This document shows, piece after piece, positions 49,701 through 59,630 of a DNA stretch of 64,000 nt. This DNA comes from Phoronis australis (lineage: Eukaryota > Phoronida > Phoronidae), in the NCBI GenBank assembly GCA_002633005.1, contig NMRA01000246.1, positions 541,562-605,561 of the forward strand, written 5' to 3'. The first letter of the stretch is position 1; each line of letters begins with the position of its first letter. The notes under the pieces are model-generated. The model did not search any database and was not told where the DNA came from. It saw only the letters and a program-made list of their open reading frames with translations. The position numbers and the translations under genes are program-made.

Positions 49701-52700
49701 ATGTTCCGTCCTGAAATAAACAAGAAGCGGGCTGATTAACGGGTGAAACTGCCGAGCCAAAAACACTGAATCTCGCTTTAATGAATGAAATTCCTTTTCG
49801 AAAAATCCGGAACTACATAAAAGCGAGAGAATGCGCAAAAGGCCGGAGTCCAAGATATTCTGGCGTAGAAATTTTATGGTGAATTAAAACTATCAGAGAT
49901 GAGATTTTTCAGTGCATTGTGAAGAAAATAAAGTTACATGATGAAACGATAACGACGTTTCGAATAAACTACTCATTCTTTATCAGGAGAATGGTGACTT
50001 AAAGACTATAGGGCTGAAAGTCCGGGTTTTTTGAAAAGACCACGTACGGAAAATTACCTTAGTGGTTGAACTTTCGCACTCTCTTCAAAAGGTGAACAAT
50101 TTTTCCTTAAGTGGCAACACTAAGAATGAGTGCTAATTCCCCACAGATATAGGGACTACCAAGAATGTCATTGGTGCTGATACTAGTAGGGACAAAAAGC
50201 CACGTAGAGGCAATTACATCAAACGGGTATTATGGTTGAAGACGTAGCTATTACATGTGTCAGCTGAAATCATTTACCTGCGACAGCTCGTGAATGACTT
50301 GGGACATAAATTTGCGAGAAAATGCGCCCATAAACAAATTTTGCATGCATGTCTGTTCACTGTCTCCCCAAGCTGTGACTGCTGGCGTCAAATAGCAAAC
50401 ACAGCATGTTGGTGGTCCCATGTGCGTGGGAATTTAATGAGGTGTTGGCGACTGATGAAACTAAGTTGATATTAATTCAAAGCAAAAATATCACTAGACC
50501 CGACTGTCTCAAGTGCTGAAAGTCGTTGTTTTGTTGCTAAGAAATTGCGAAAGTCCCACGAAACACTTGCACAAGGTATATGCAACCTCCCAAATCTTTC
50601 CGGTTGTTTGTGAGATGTAATAGCAAATTATCTGGGAAAATTGAAAATTGTTGTTTACTGAAAACTCGAATACTTTCCCATGAGGGAGGAGTGGTTACCA
50701 TTAAGAAAGGTTTGTTGCAATTCCTTTGAGAAGACGATATTTAGTCCCTTACTGGTGCTTTTGAGAATTTTCAGCTAGAAAAATAGCTTTGATAACCTTG
50801 TCCAGGGGCGGCAAGCCAAGGGAAAGCTCAGGACCGTGCACAACTTGTCAATAGTTCTGGTGACGATGGAGGGAAGATTGTGGGACCAGGACAGCTCAAA
50901 ATATTAGGGTCCTTAAATATTTTGTAGCCTAGAAGACAAGACAAATCTTAATCCGTGGTATCGGACAATCAGATGTAGGTGTATTGAATCACACAAACAA
51001 TTGAAGCAGCCTCAAAAAACATTGAATTATATGTAAAACCGCAACTCATTTGCACGAGCATTGAATTATCCGCACAAGCCTCTTTATTCCGCCAACAGAC
51101 TGACTGGCTGGAGGATGTAAACCTAAAAATTATCGCATTTCACACATGAAGGTGCTAGACACGTGCACAAAGGTCATATGGTTGTGAATTTTGCTGACTG
51201 ACCTCGCCATGAAACTCAGTACATGTATATAAGTAAACCTAGCTGAATTCATAAACGGGGCACAATTTTCCTTTCTGAAATCGGTATCCATTTAGGACAT
51301 AAGTTTTTAATTTATGGAGAAACATCATGCAAAACCATAAATCAAACTTAGGACTTTTCGAATTTTGAACGCTTTCACGGCAATCACACTGAAAGAAAAG
51401 TTGCGTCGGAACGCGTAAGAATTTTAGTCACAATTTTTACTGTTTAGGTATTCTCAAATTTCACAACTTTGAAATTGTGTGCTGGCATTTCAAAAAGTGT
51501 TGATCGTAATCACGCTCGTAATTACGACCGAGTCGTCGCTCGTGGTTCAGGACCGTAATCGATATGTCGTCCATAACTGCGCTCGTAATTTTAAGCTCGT
51601 ATATTTCGCTCGAAATTTTGCGCTCGTAATTATACGCTCGTACTTTTAGCAAGACGTCTTTGAGTCCACGAGACCAGCCATTCAAATAACATTCAGTTAT
51701 TTTGTGGTGCAAATAGTTTGCCATTCAAATGTCTTGAATATAGAAAGAGTAATTTACCACCAATATTTAGAAATTACATCACCCCCTCCCTCCAAAAATA
51801 TTGAAAAACATGGTAATTTTAACAAAAAAATGCTGTCAGACAACCTGCTAGATGTATATTTTGTCACTTCATTATACAGTAAGAAGCACCATATCCAATG
51901 GAGTGGGATGTCTCTGTAGTAACTACGAGTTTAATTACGGGCGACACTTTTACTCGACGGGCGCACGATGAACACTTTCTCCCGAACGGCCTACGATAAG
52001 AGCTTATGTAACCATACAGATCCATTTCACAATGGATATAACGATTACGGTCGTAAAACACGAGCGAAGTCGCGATCGTAATTACGAGCGTAATTACAGG
52101 AGCACATTCCCTCGAACAACCTGCGACAAGTGTTGCCTGCAATAATGCTCGTAATTAAGACCGAGATTTCACTAGTGTTTTGCGGCCGTAATCGTTATCA
52201 CCAGCATCGTGCGCTGTGTGGCTATCACTGTTTCTCATTTGATTTCCTACTGTTGGGTTATTTATCTGAACTCTATCTAATTAAGCTAAGCCCGTTTTCA
52301 ATGTGCAAAACCAAATACCACCAAGTGGCGGTGGACAGGAATGTTCATCCATGAACAACCCTGCCCATGTGGCACATACTGAGCCACAACACCACGTTCC
52401 TTACAATATCTCTTTTTATCACTCCGGCTGGTCTGCTCACTCAGCTTGTCCGGAACCTGTTTTGCAGGTTGTTATAGCCCAGTTGGCTGTTTGATGTACC
52501 CACTTGGTACTTTATTATATATTTGCTCATTTGGCTGTTGTACCCATTGGTACTTGTTATTGAATTTGCCGTTTTGCTCGACCCAGTTGGTAGGCAATCG
52601 GCCAATACCCATTTGGTATTATGGACCCATTTGGTACTATGCTAACCTGTGCCACTTAATATTCGACACTCAATTACACATTGGGTATCGTAAATGTGTG

Positions 52701-53394
52701 TGTTATCTCTTGTAATTAAGGAACCCTTATGTGAAATATTCATTTGTTGAGCTGTGACCCTGAAATTCCCAATACAACCTAAAATATATATTATTGTTGT
52801 TGTTTTATTTGTCCCCAATAAACTTGTTTGATCGTGTTTTGTAACCCCTGTACTCTGGAAACATTTTGTTTTCAAGCGCGACCCAACTCGAGGAAACTCT
52901 TTGTTTGTAAACAAAAGTTTGGCAGTGTGGAGTGTTTGCCAAACGTGACCAAACAATTTGGCATAATATGCTAAAAAATTGTCCGAGACAGTTAGTGTTT
53001 GTGATCATGACGGTTACAAAGTCAAAAAAGTCTACACAGGTAGACAACCATCATTTTGCTTGCAAACTTTGCCAAACTGTTTGGTCATGTTTGACAATCG
53101 TCTTCACAAGTAAACTTGTTTGCTGACAACGAGTTTGCCAGTGTTGATCGCGCTTATCAATTAACATGGTTCGCACGTACGATTCAGTGGCCGGGATTGT
53201 GAGGTTTGTTGAGAGCGCACTGTTGTTGCCTGGCATCCGTGTGTTGTTGTTGAATTTTGTTATCCAAACTGATACATAGCGTGCAATAGTAATATTAGTA
53301 ATATTCATGACGCCTGTCCAGTATTACCAAATAGTTACTTACCATAGGATATAGACACCACCACAAACCCGAGAATTGCGACCAACAGTTTCAT
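37733..53394 (-). CDS. Secreted protein with chitin-binding type-2 and LamG/concanavalin-like domains, 9 coding exons
   Basis: Coding exons, in order: 53394-53343, 49710-49660, 48162-47953, 46255-46070, 42286-42140, 41676-41428, 40579-40482, 39232-39044, 37828-37733. They join in frame at GT-AG sites into 425 residues. Residues 1-18 (MKLLVAILGFVVVSISYG) are a signal peptide, followed by an acidic linker with two Cys. Residues 35-104 form a CBM14/peritrophin-A domain (FPNPFHCSTYFQCSE, then CAPCTYWNDNDVTC). Residues 105-215 are two Cys-rich modules. Residues about 216-415 form a LamG_3/pentraxin-like sandwich with NEWHFIALSYDG, GYMDE and RIFSCALSEDQVNDLY. The first six introns are all phase 1, as in shuffled extracellular modules. 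Likely role: extracellular, binding chitin or glycans in cuticle, shell, mucus or immune recognition. Pif/BMSP shell proteins combine similar domains with a VWA domain, not seen here. Confidence 0.85.
39891..40156. mobile_element. MITE, 266 bp, about 48-bp imperfect TIRs
   Basis: The left end GGAAGCCCAATAGTGCC is mirrored on the right by inverted GGAAGCCCAATAGCGCC; similarity continues through AGTGAA and AATATTT. TAC flanks both sides and may be the target duplication. No coding capacity. It lies in an intron of the chitin-binding/LamG gene. The superfamily is not determined. Confidence 0.7.
39925..39984 (+). repeat. 15-bp tandem repeat, 4 copies
   Basis: AATATTTTATTACCT occurs four times in a row, the last copy with one change. 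It sits just inside the left arm of the MITE at 39891-40156 and appears to be an internal expansion of its AATATTT sequence. Confidence 0.9.
41138..41222 (+). repeat. Imperfect 43-bp tandem duplication
   Basis: Two adjacent units starting TTTAGTGCATG at 41138 and 41181, each continuing with GAGATAGTGG and a TAAT/TTAC-rich end. Intronic, no known function. Confidence 0.75.
42677..43322 (-). mobile_element. LINE 3' end with zf-RVT zinc knuckle
   Basis: The minus-strand frame 43309-42872 encodes 145 residues including DKCPYCNLVQSTEHMFFLC, a C-x2-C-x7-H-x4-C knuckle of the type that closes LINE polyproteins. A T-run near 42681-42690 on the plus strand is the poly(A) tail. The 5' part is missing: the sequence stops at a single N (43323) beside the TTAA-flanked element. 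It lies in an intron of the chitin-binding/LamG gene. Confidence 0.8.
43329..43476 (+). repeat. Left terminal inverted repeat of the TTAA element
   Basis: 148 bp matching the inverted right end at 44845-44990, from AGGCGAAGG to GAGGCAAGCG. A two-base indel and scattered substitutions separate the arms. Confidence 0.9.
43594..44181 (+). CDS. THAP-domain protein encoded by the TTAA transposon
   Basis: 195 residues from the ATG at 43594. An N-terminal THAP zinc-coordinating DNA-binding domain covers about residues 1-70: MPYCCCVPGC, then LHRFPMDD, W and the closing CGKHF give the C2-CH pattern. THAP domains bind transposon ends in several transposases and recur in host regulators. The rest is a Ser/Pro/Thr-rich low-complexity tail with no catalytic domain. 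A strong splice-donor sequence (CGGTGAGC, junction after 44164) lies just before the stop, so the exon may originally have spliced to transposase sequence now deleted. The frame is intact in this copy. Confidence 0.8.
   Translation: MPYCCCVPGCTNYRLTRALGVSLHRFPMDDTLRRTWLVRVKNAALPVHATYKAVEYYRVCGKHFLPSDYERDLYAELMKVPAKQRLKQGAIPSVLIPGSAPSPPTRCAFLKRDLASRAVASTVTEPSGGTSSTVTRASERTPERAIPGTSSDSPCAVFSSPEPLSSPAASDYRPSSTPSEDESSSSSEQIGEPNC
44213..44658 (-). pseudogene. P2X7 C-terminal (ballast)-type Cys-rich ORF, frameshifted
   Basis: The minus-strand frame begins at ATG 44658 with an acidic, Ser-rich leader (SDSSVSDGDLVHSSGDEE) and reaches GDTSWCKC. The following conserved part, CFMPTSMECLCCSEF, lies in a different frame. 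A one-base loss in a GT-repeat near 44425 explains the break. The pattern W-C-x-C followed by MPT-x2-E-C-x-C-C matches the zinc-binding C-terminal domain of P2X7 receptors, which also occurs in stand-alone proteins of many invertebrates. The channel part is absent. Its placement inside the TIRs, convergent with the THAP gene, indicates it belongs to the element. Confidence 0.6.
44845..44990 (-). repeat. Right terminal inverted repeat of the TTAA element
   Basis: 146 bp, the inverted counterpart of 43329-43476. Confidence 0.9.
47552..47705. mobile_element. 154-bp MITE with 13-bp perfect TIRs and 10-bp target duplication
   Basis: It begins AGTGCTGTAGTGG and ends with the exact inverse CCACTACAGCACT. 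GGACACTCAT occurs directly on both sides (47542-47551 and 47706-47715). The interior repeats GCGTAGGCGCACGTAGGCGC-like sequence. A duplication of 9-10 bp suggests a Mutator-like or similar superfamily. It lies in an intron of the chitin-binding/LamG gene. Confidence 0.85.
48912..49203. mobile_element. Foldback element with about 80-bp inverted arms and hammerhead-like cores
   Basis: The left arm (AAACCGGACGATCGGCGCAC, then GTTCAATTCAATGTTTCGTC) is closely matched by the inverted right arm. The outward-reading strand of each arm contains CTGATGA, a short GTCT/AGAC stem and GAAAC (minus 48992-48965; plus 49116-49143). No open frame. The arms resemble terminal pieces of Penelope-like or similar retroelements, which is an inference. 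Confidence 0.7.
51240..51440 (+). repeat. Dispersed repeat (partner at 36085-36285)
   Basis: Second copy of the diverged repeat described at 36085-36285, marked by GTTGCGTCGGAACGCGTA and the preceding TATGGAGAAACATCATG. Confidence 0.55.
51508..52190. repeat. Cluster of CTCGTAATTA-type short repeats
   Basis: The words GCTCGTAATT, GATCGTAAT, GACCGTAATC and their inverses recur at least ten times across two blocks (about 51508-51650 and 52035-52190), separated by about 380 bp. Spacing is irregular and both orientations occur. It is intronic and matches no element I know. Confidence 0.6.
52475..52637 (+). repeat. Seven spaced copies of a CCCANTTGG-like word
   Basis: Similar 12-14 base words appear near 52476, 52497, 52524, 52540, 52580, 52606 and 52624, for example TACCCACTTGGTAC and GACCCATTTGGTAC. 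Several are near-palindromes. Intronic. Confidence 0.65.
52890..53142. mobile_element. Foldback MITE-like element, about 250 bp
   Basis: The left arm (52890-52963) includes TGCCAAACGTGACCAAACAA. The inverted right arm (53062-53142) includes TGTCAAACATGACCAAACAG. Outer parts share AAACTC and TTGTTTG-like blocks less exactly. No open frame and no clear target duplication. Confidence 0.55.
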
Positions 53395-53751
53395 GTTGTC
53401 TGAAAAAGGGAGTCGTGGCCTTATGTCTTACAAAAAACGGACAATGAAAACTTCTGCGTCACATTCTGCAGGAATACAAAATTTCCTGAACAACTTGCAT
53501 CAACGTGAAAGTCCACGAAATGTGGCACTTTGTAATGTTAGGTCAAGATGTGTCAATACCTCACCAAATAAAATATGTCATAAAACAAAAATGTTCAACT
53601 ACAGAAGTTGAAACTGAGACAGTAACAATCGTTGAGCTCATTGTGTGTTACTTTTATTTCAAAAGCTTAATTTTTTAGCTTTACAAAGTCGTTCCTAAAT
53701 TTTAGGGTGCCGAACAAAAAACATCTAAAGTATTCGAAGAAAACGCTTACC

Positions 53752-53830
53752 AAGATGACGACCCAATCCTTCTATTAGTCGAATTGCTTGTAAAAGGAAT
53801 GACACGGTATGTTCAGCTTGCTGTTTTATA
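53752..53830 (-). promoter_or_regulatory. TATA promoter and probable untranslated first exon of the chitin-binding/LamG gene
   Basis: TATAAAA on the minus strand at 53830-53824 is followed about 70 bases later by a good splice donor (CTTG|GTAAGC, junction at 53751/53750). A matching acceptor (TTTTTCAG, exon starting 53399) lies five bases before the start codon at 53394. I infer a non-coding first exon from roughly 53797 to 53751. Confidence 0.5.
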
Positions 53831-56800
53831 GTCACACCAAAACAACAGGTGTTACGCTGGCTCAAAAAGATCCATTACGCACCCGAAATGATGTTTCAAT
53901 TGTTCATTAATCAAACTCAAACTATATGTTTAACGTTATGAGTAATTACTGCTTATGATTCAGGAAAATATCCCTAGTGAAGATGCAAATACATTCAAAT
54001 GCGTGATAATACATGTAGATTGATACTGCGCTATTCAGAAATTGAGCGGTCAGTTCTCGGAAAAAGCTCAAATCCCGAATCATTTCCTCAATAAAAGCTC
54101 CACTTGCCGAATGACGAAGTCATCGCAAGCGACCGTTTTTGCAACGGCACTTTCCGGTTTTGTCTTTAAAATAATTTAAACGTAGCGAACTGCAAATACT
54201 TCATTCGGAATGACTGGGCGAGAAGATCGTTTTATGAAGACCACAGTTCTAGTCTCATCAGATTTTTGTGTTTGGGAATGCCAACCGAAAACGGTAACAA
54301 CACGTTTTGAAAACTCATTGTCTCGGTATCTTATGAAGAGGCCGGTACATAAAATGAAACCGAAATGTTATATTAGACAAATCTGACACTAGCGTTTTTG
54401 AGATTTAAAATTGAATATTTTTACTAAAATAAAATTTGTCCATGTAATTTATACCTAGAAATGTACGGTGGCATTTGGCTTACCTCAAAATCCAACTGCT
54501 GCATGGTAGTTTGGTAATTGGCCCAATTATGTTGCGCACCCAGCTGAATTAATGAGGAAAGTATTAATGTAACATTAAACAATCGCTTTGGGTTGTAAAA
54601 GTCACATTTCTTGTCCAATTTTCTAAGTTTTTAAAAACCTCATCGTATGTGCTTTTCACGATCTTTTCAAATATGCTATTTACTTTCAAAACGAAAATTC
54701 AAAAACAATAAATCAGCATTTGCAGCGTTAGTCAATTGACAGACAGCTACAGAGACAGCACTGGGGTTATTGAACTAACGATTGTGACAGGTACTGGATG
54801 TGACTGAAAATTTCATCACAAGTCAGGACTTCCCAGCACTGGGTGGAATATATTACGTAGGACGTTTTGTTTGGTAGATTTGTGAACGTACGGTCGAGAT
54901 TAATAAAGTAATTAATCGAACCAGTCTTCAATCTATCATCACACTGAAAGCTATTCCCGTCGGTCTGTAACAACCTGCGCCCACCCATCCGCATGGGAAA
55001 ACGTGACAATAACATCACTTTAAAAAGCTGTTGCGTAGGTTCGCTAGACGACACTATAAATCAGGGTTGTTCAACAACTAATCTTTGCGAAATTAGGGGT
55101 AATAAACGTGAAGTAAACACCTTTCAGGGATAGTGCAAATTGAAAAATAAGTTAGGGTCTAAAGATGTCACACAATAGACTTTGAATCAATATTCACTAT
55201 TTTACGTTTTTTTTGCCAAGTATGTCTGTCGTGTCATCGCAAAAAGTTTTGTTTGGTAGAGATAAAAAGCAAACCGAACTTCAGTTAACGTGGGTAGTCA
55301 TTTTACAGATTTTGGGAAATGGATAAACCATTTTGAATTATTTTAGATGTTTTACATTATATCAAACGACTAAATGGTGAGTTATAAAGCGCCTTTCATT
55401 CTAGCGTCGACGCGTCGATGTCTTGGGGAGTTGCGGTCAATATGAACGTTAAACATCGGTCCTGGATCGAAGTTAACAGTGCTAGTTAACGTTGCAATAA
55501 ACAGGTGGATTTAACAGTGGAGCGTCGACGTTGCGGTGCAGTATGAACGGTCAACTTCGGTTCCATGGAAGTTATAGCCAGGTCCCACGATTATCGTCAA
55601 CAATTAAAGGGTAGTGTGGTCGCAAATAGTTGGTTATAGTTTTTTCGAATAATCACCAATCTGATTAAAAATAAGTTTTGTGCCAATTACCACGAGTAAA
55701 TGTTCCCAAAATTGTCTAATTAAAAAAATCTTAGCATGCAGCACTACCTTACGATTACTTCGATTACAACAGCGTCATCTACCGTTTTTTCGAGGTCCGT
55801 TATGCACCGATTGGAAGCCGGTATGAAGGTTTAGATAACTTCGCAGTTTACGTCGACACTCCGCTCAGACCGGAGTTAAATCAGTATTAAACGGCCTATC
55901 AAGTAGGAAATCTTCTGATGAACTGGATACACGGTGCAGTACGCTTATTATATATCTAGATCTAGCACTCGCGTGTACAAGTTGAGGTTATGCGAGATGT
56001 TAATAAAATGTGTTTAGTTTTAATTTTCGGAAAGGTGTGTTACATGTATATTTAGTGCAACGTTGAATATGTTGTACAAACTTATGATGTACGTTGTTTT
56101 TATATGTTTAATTAATAAATAAGTATTAGGCATGAAACTCTGTCTATTACTTAAAAACAGCGTTACACGCTACCCTGATATAGACAGAATCAACAGGAAT
56201 GGTGGTACCGGGGAATCCGCCTACGGGAATGACCAAAAATAAAACACAAGACCCAGAGACATACCAACATATTTGTATTTTTATTAGCTAAATACATATT
56301 CACCAAATAACGCATTTCATAGCCGATCAAATGCACTCTCGACAATTTCTTAAAAGTCATTCTTAGAAGAGGTGGTTACCGTTTGAATACTGAGCATGGT
56401 TGAAAAGTAGGTGGCAACAGTATTCGCCCACATAGTCTCACCTGGAACGAGTATGCTTCCTAAATCGCATTATTATTAATTTATTCCGGTTAATGAGATG
56501 GACATGTTCAGTGTTTCAGACCCCAAAATGTGACAACGACCGAGACCTTTAAAGAACTTTGGTCTCTAACTGGATTTCCTTGCATGGTATTGGTAACATT
56601 TTGGTTTCAAGCATATGAAATATACAAATCTCTACAAAGTTCATTACTGTCCTTATTCCGTACTATGTGATCATCTCTCTTTACTGTATTAAAAGCTGCT
56701 CTTTTGCGTCCTTGATTGTCTCTAGGAACCAGTTTCCTGTTAATCTTGTTTTCTAAGTTATTACGTGCTTGTAACACTTTGCCGGTGTTCCTTCCTACTT

Positions 56801-57769
56801 CAACTGTGACATGGGGCGCTGGAAATTGTGAACACAAAGCTCCTCTAACATTACTAATGTTTCCTTAGCAACTGCATCCTTGAGTTTAAAATGATTGTGA
56901 AGTGAACACAAAGACCATCTGGCATTGCAAGTTTTCCATGGGCAACTCCAAAAAATCTCTGTTACCCTATTCCTTGATTGCTTGACGAATGATTTAGAAC
57001 GAGGCAGGAGATGTACTGACAAACTTCGCCTGGACAATTTGAAAACCTTTGAGCAGTAATATACATGTAGCGTCGTGCTGTCGGGTGTGACGGTTTGATC
57101 ATCAGACTGGCCGGAAAATTGGTACACGCAGGTAGCGGGTGCTTTTTATGTCCTTTTGTATCTCTCTGTCCTGCTTTTATGATATACCATCAAGTTGACC
57201 TTTGAACCACGTGGCACAGTGCCGTTATTCAAAATAACTAGGCCTACGTAGGACATATTCGTCATGGCGGTAATTGCCGTGAAAGTGGTTATAAAGTCAA
57301 TACGTTTTTGAAATTATGACATATGATTTAGCAAAACATAAAGTCAAGTAATTTATTTGTATGCTTAGATAGCATGATGTACCACATATAGATTCCGTAA
57401 GCTGTATCACCGCAATGGGCTTTAGTCACATGATCTTAGTCGTCAGTTCATAGTGTCTAAATACTGAAACAAAGTTACCATTAGCAAATCAAAATTGGCA
57501 CGGATGTAGAAAGTAACCAACTTTACTTGGCATCTGAAGCAAAACTTTGGGTGTGGTTGATCAAGATGTGTGAGATGTATAGAAAGTTGACAACTTTTCA
57601 GTAATGACAAAGCTCAAGTGGAAGTGCAAACATACTTGAGTAAATTCGTAATAAGTTCTAAGATATTTAATTGTTCCTTGTTACAGAACGCGATTGCACA
57701 TGTCCTTATAAAGGAATTGTCTACCACAAAATGACATTTTCAGTCTACTGTCAACGACGGTGTTGTTGT
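53831..57769. other. Intergenic stretch without recognised genes
   Basis: Open frames of 76-110 codons at 54767-55054 and 56607-57127 (minus) resemble no family I know. Two imperfect units around 55405 and 55521 share AGCGTCGACG, GTTGCGGT and TATGAACG blocks. Confidence 0.5.
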
Positions 57770-58730
57770 CACATAGGCGGATTTAGGGGGGGCAGGGGGC
57801 CCGCCCCCCCCCCCCTTGGCTGCCGCAAAAAAAATAAAACAGAAAGAGCGTAGGGAAATGTTGAGTTTATTAATTAAACCCGGTAATTAAAATTATACAG
57901 ATGAAAAAAGATTTAAATGTGTTCAGTTTTAGTGTTGGGGGGGCTCAAATCCAATTTCAAGTGCCAAATTCGGAACACGGCGCATTCGTAACGGCTCTCC
58001 CGCGATATCCCAGCGACAGGCAGTGGCGCTGCGCACTACAACTCCGTTTCCGTCGTCTGCTCCACTGGGCAATGAAGAAAATTTACTTCATTTTTTTAAG
58101 AAAATGGAACCTGAGTGACGATGAAAAAACAGAAGCTGCTGGTAAGATGTGAATTTTAATCGAAGTCTTAGTGAATCACTCAGAAACTCGCAATACTCTC
58201 TTTACCAAACCTTATCTTAAGACGATTTCAAAAGCAATCCCGTCATTATTGCCAACACGAAAAACGGATTTGGTCTTTTTGGCATTTGAAGACTATTTTA
58301 AATACGACAAATTTGTTAAGAATCGATGGCACAAAATATAAAACGTGTAATAAGCATTACAAAAAGAAGTAGGTTTCGCGCGCAAACGCTGTGGACCATA
58401 AACAAGTAGGTCTAAGAAATTAGTAGTTAATCATGGTGGTGTAGTGGTAACGCACGCGCGCACTATTTGCCAGGTCGTGAGTTCGAGTCTTTGATACTTG
58501 CAGTTTTTCCTGTTTGACACGTTCTCCGTTTTTTTTTTTGCCTTTTTTTCTTGGATAATACTTCAGGAATCAAGGAAAATGCTTGATTTTTAGAGGTAAA
58601 AACAGAAAAATTTCATGGGCCTCCTCCCATTCGGTGCTATGCGCATCTACAATCGTGGTTCAGTTTGCGCAAATGCTTACAGCCGGACAAAATGTTGGCC
58701 CCCCCTTGTGATATCCTAGATCCGCCAGTG
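57770..58730. mobile_element. CACTA-like non-autonomous transposon, about 961 bp, TGT target duplication
   Basis: The left end reads CACATAGGCGGATTTAGGGG and the inverted right end CACTGGCGGATCTAGGATAT, each followed by a G-rich run. TGT flanks both sides (57767-57769 and 58731-58733). CACT-type ends and three-base duplications are typical of EnSpm/CACTA elements. It holds an 83-codon open frame of unknown origin (57901-58152) and a tRNA-like promoter, but no transposase. Confidence 0.65.
58430..58500 (+). other. tRNA-derived promoter (A and B box), probable SINE remnant
   Basis: TGGTGTAGTGG at 58437-58447 fits an RNA polymerase III A box and AGTTCGAGTCT at 58480-58490 a B box, with tRNA-like spacing. 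The acceptor and T stems do not pair well, so it is not a working tRNA gene. A SINE nested in, or built into, the CACTA-like element is the likeliest reading. Confidence 0.55.
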
Positions 58731-58733
58731 TGT

Positions 58734-59630
58734 CATCACCTACCACTACGCAAGCTATCTCTCCCTATTCCCAGTATCGATCGAGTCGTGACGTCAAATG
58801 GTCTTGTTTATTGAATCGATGGTATGAGATGAGAGTTGCATTAGTTACTGGACGGTCAGTACCAGCCGGCTACGATGCGTATACAGTATCGGCTGTTGGA
58901 GCTGACGTCGGCTTTGTGGAAACGGTCAAACTTCTACAGTCTTGCATAAGGCAAGCATGTACGGATATTCTTCGGTCTAAGGAGTATCCATTGCTTTAGA
59001 TTAAAAACATACTAGATGTTTGAGAACAAAATAGTTTTTTATGCAGAGTCAAGTCCTTGAGTTTCTCAAGTTACGATAAATGCGGTAAAATAACCGTGGC
59101 GTCTGCAATAATAAAGAATTAAAATATAAACTAAAGCGTTAGTAACTGACACATTGGGCACATTTGACTGAAAAGTTTGCAAACTATTTACCCAGTGAAT
59201 TTGAAATGACCCCATATTACGAATGCCTAAAGAAAGCGTGAATAGATGCCAACAGTTTCAATCTTCTGGAATTTAATGCAATATAATTTTTTCGCCTCCT
59301 GGCTTCGTCTTCTGGGTGCCATTAAGCCGCGAGAAAGAGCCAGGCACCTCCGCAGGGTCGCGAAAACTACATTTAGTCGGTGGGCCAGATCTCGAAGCGT
59401 TCATCCTTGTGAGTACTCTGGTGGGGCAACCTAGTTTTTTCTATGTGGCTAGATAATATACCTATAAATCAAATTCCAAAAAGTTCCCACGCCTACACTT
59501 GCACATTTTTTTTTTAAAAAGGTGTTTTTGTTGCACAAAATATGATGCACATTCCTGCCACTTGATGGCGCTTTTCTAGTGAATTGACCAATCAGAGAGC
59601 CAGATTGTATTGTTGTGCTTAGTTACTTCA
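58734..59630. other. Unassigned sequence right of the CACTA-like element
   Basis: An open frame continues from the right flank to a stop at 58997-58999 and shows no recognised family. The rest has no recognised content. Confidence 0.4.

Noticed and set aside
51508-52190. CRISPR-like array
   Set aside because: The repeats are short, irregularly spaced, in both orientations, and the genome is eukaryotic.
56607-57127. Two overlapping minus-strand frames as one frameshifted gene
   Set aside because: I could not match either frame to a known domain, and there is no supporting splice or promoter signal.
58430-58500. Functional tRNA gene
   Set aside because: A and B boxes are present but the acceptor and T stems do not pair, and it lies inside a transposon.
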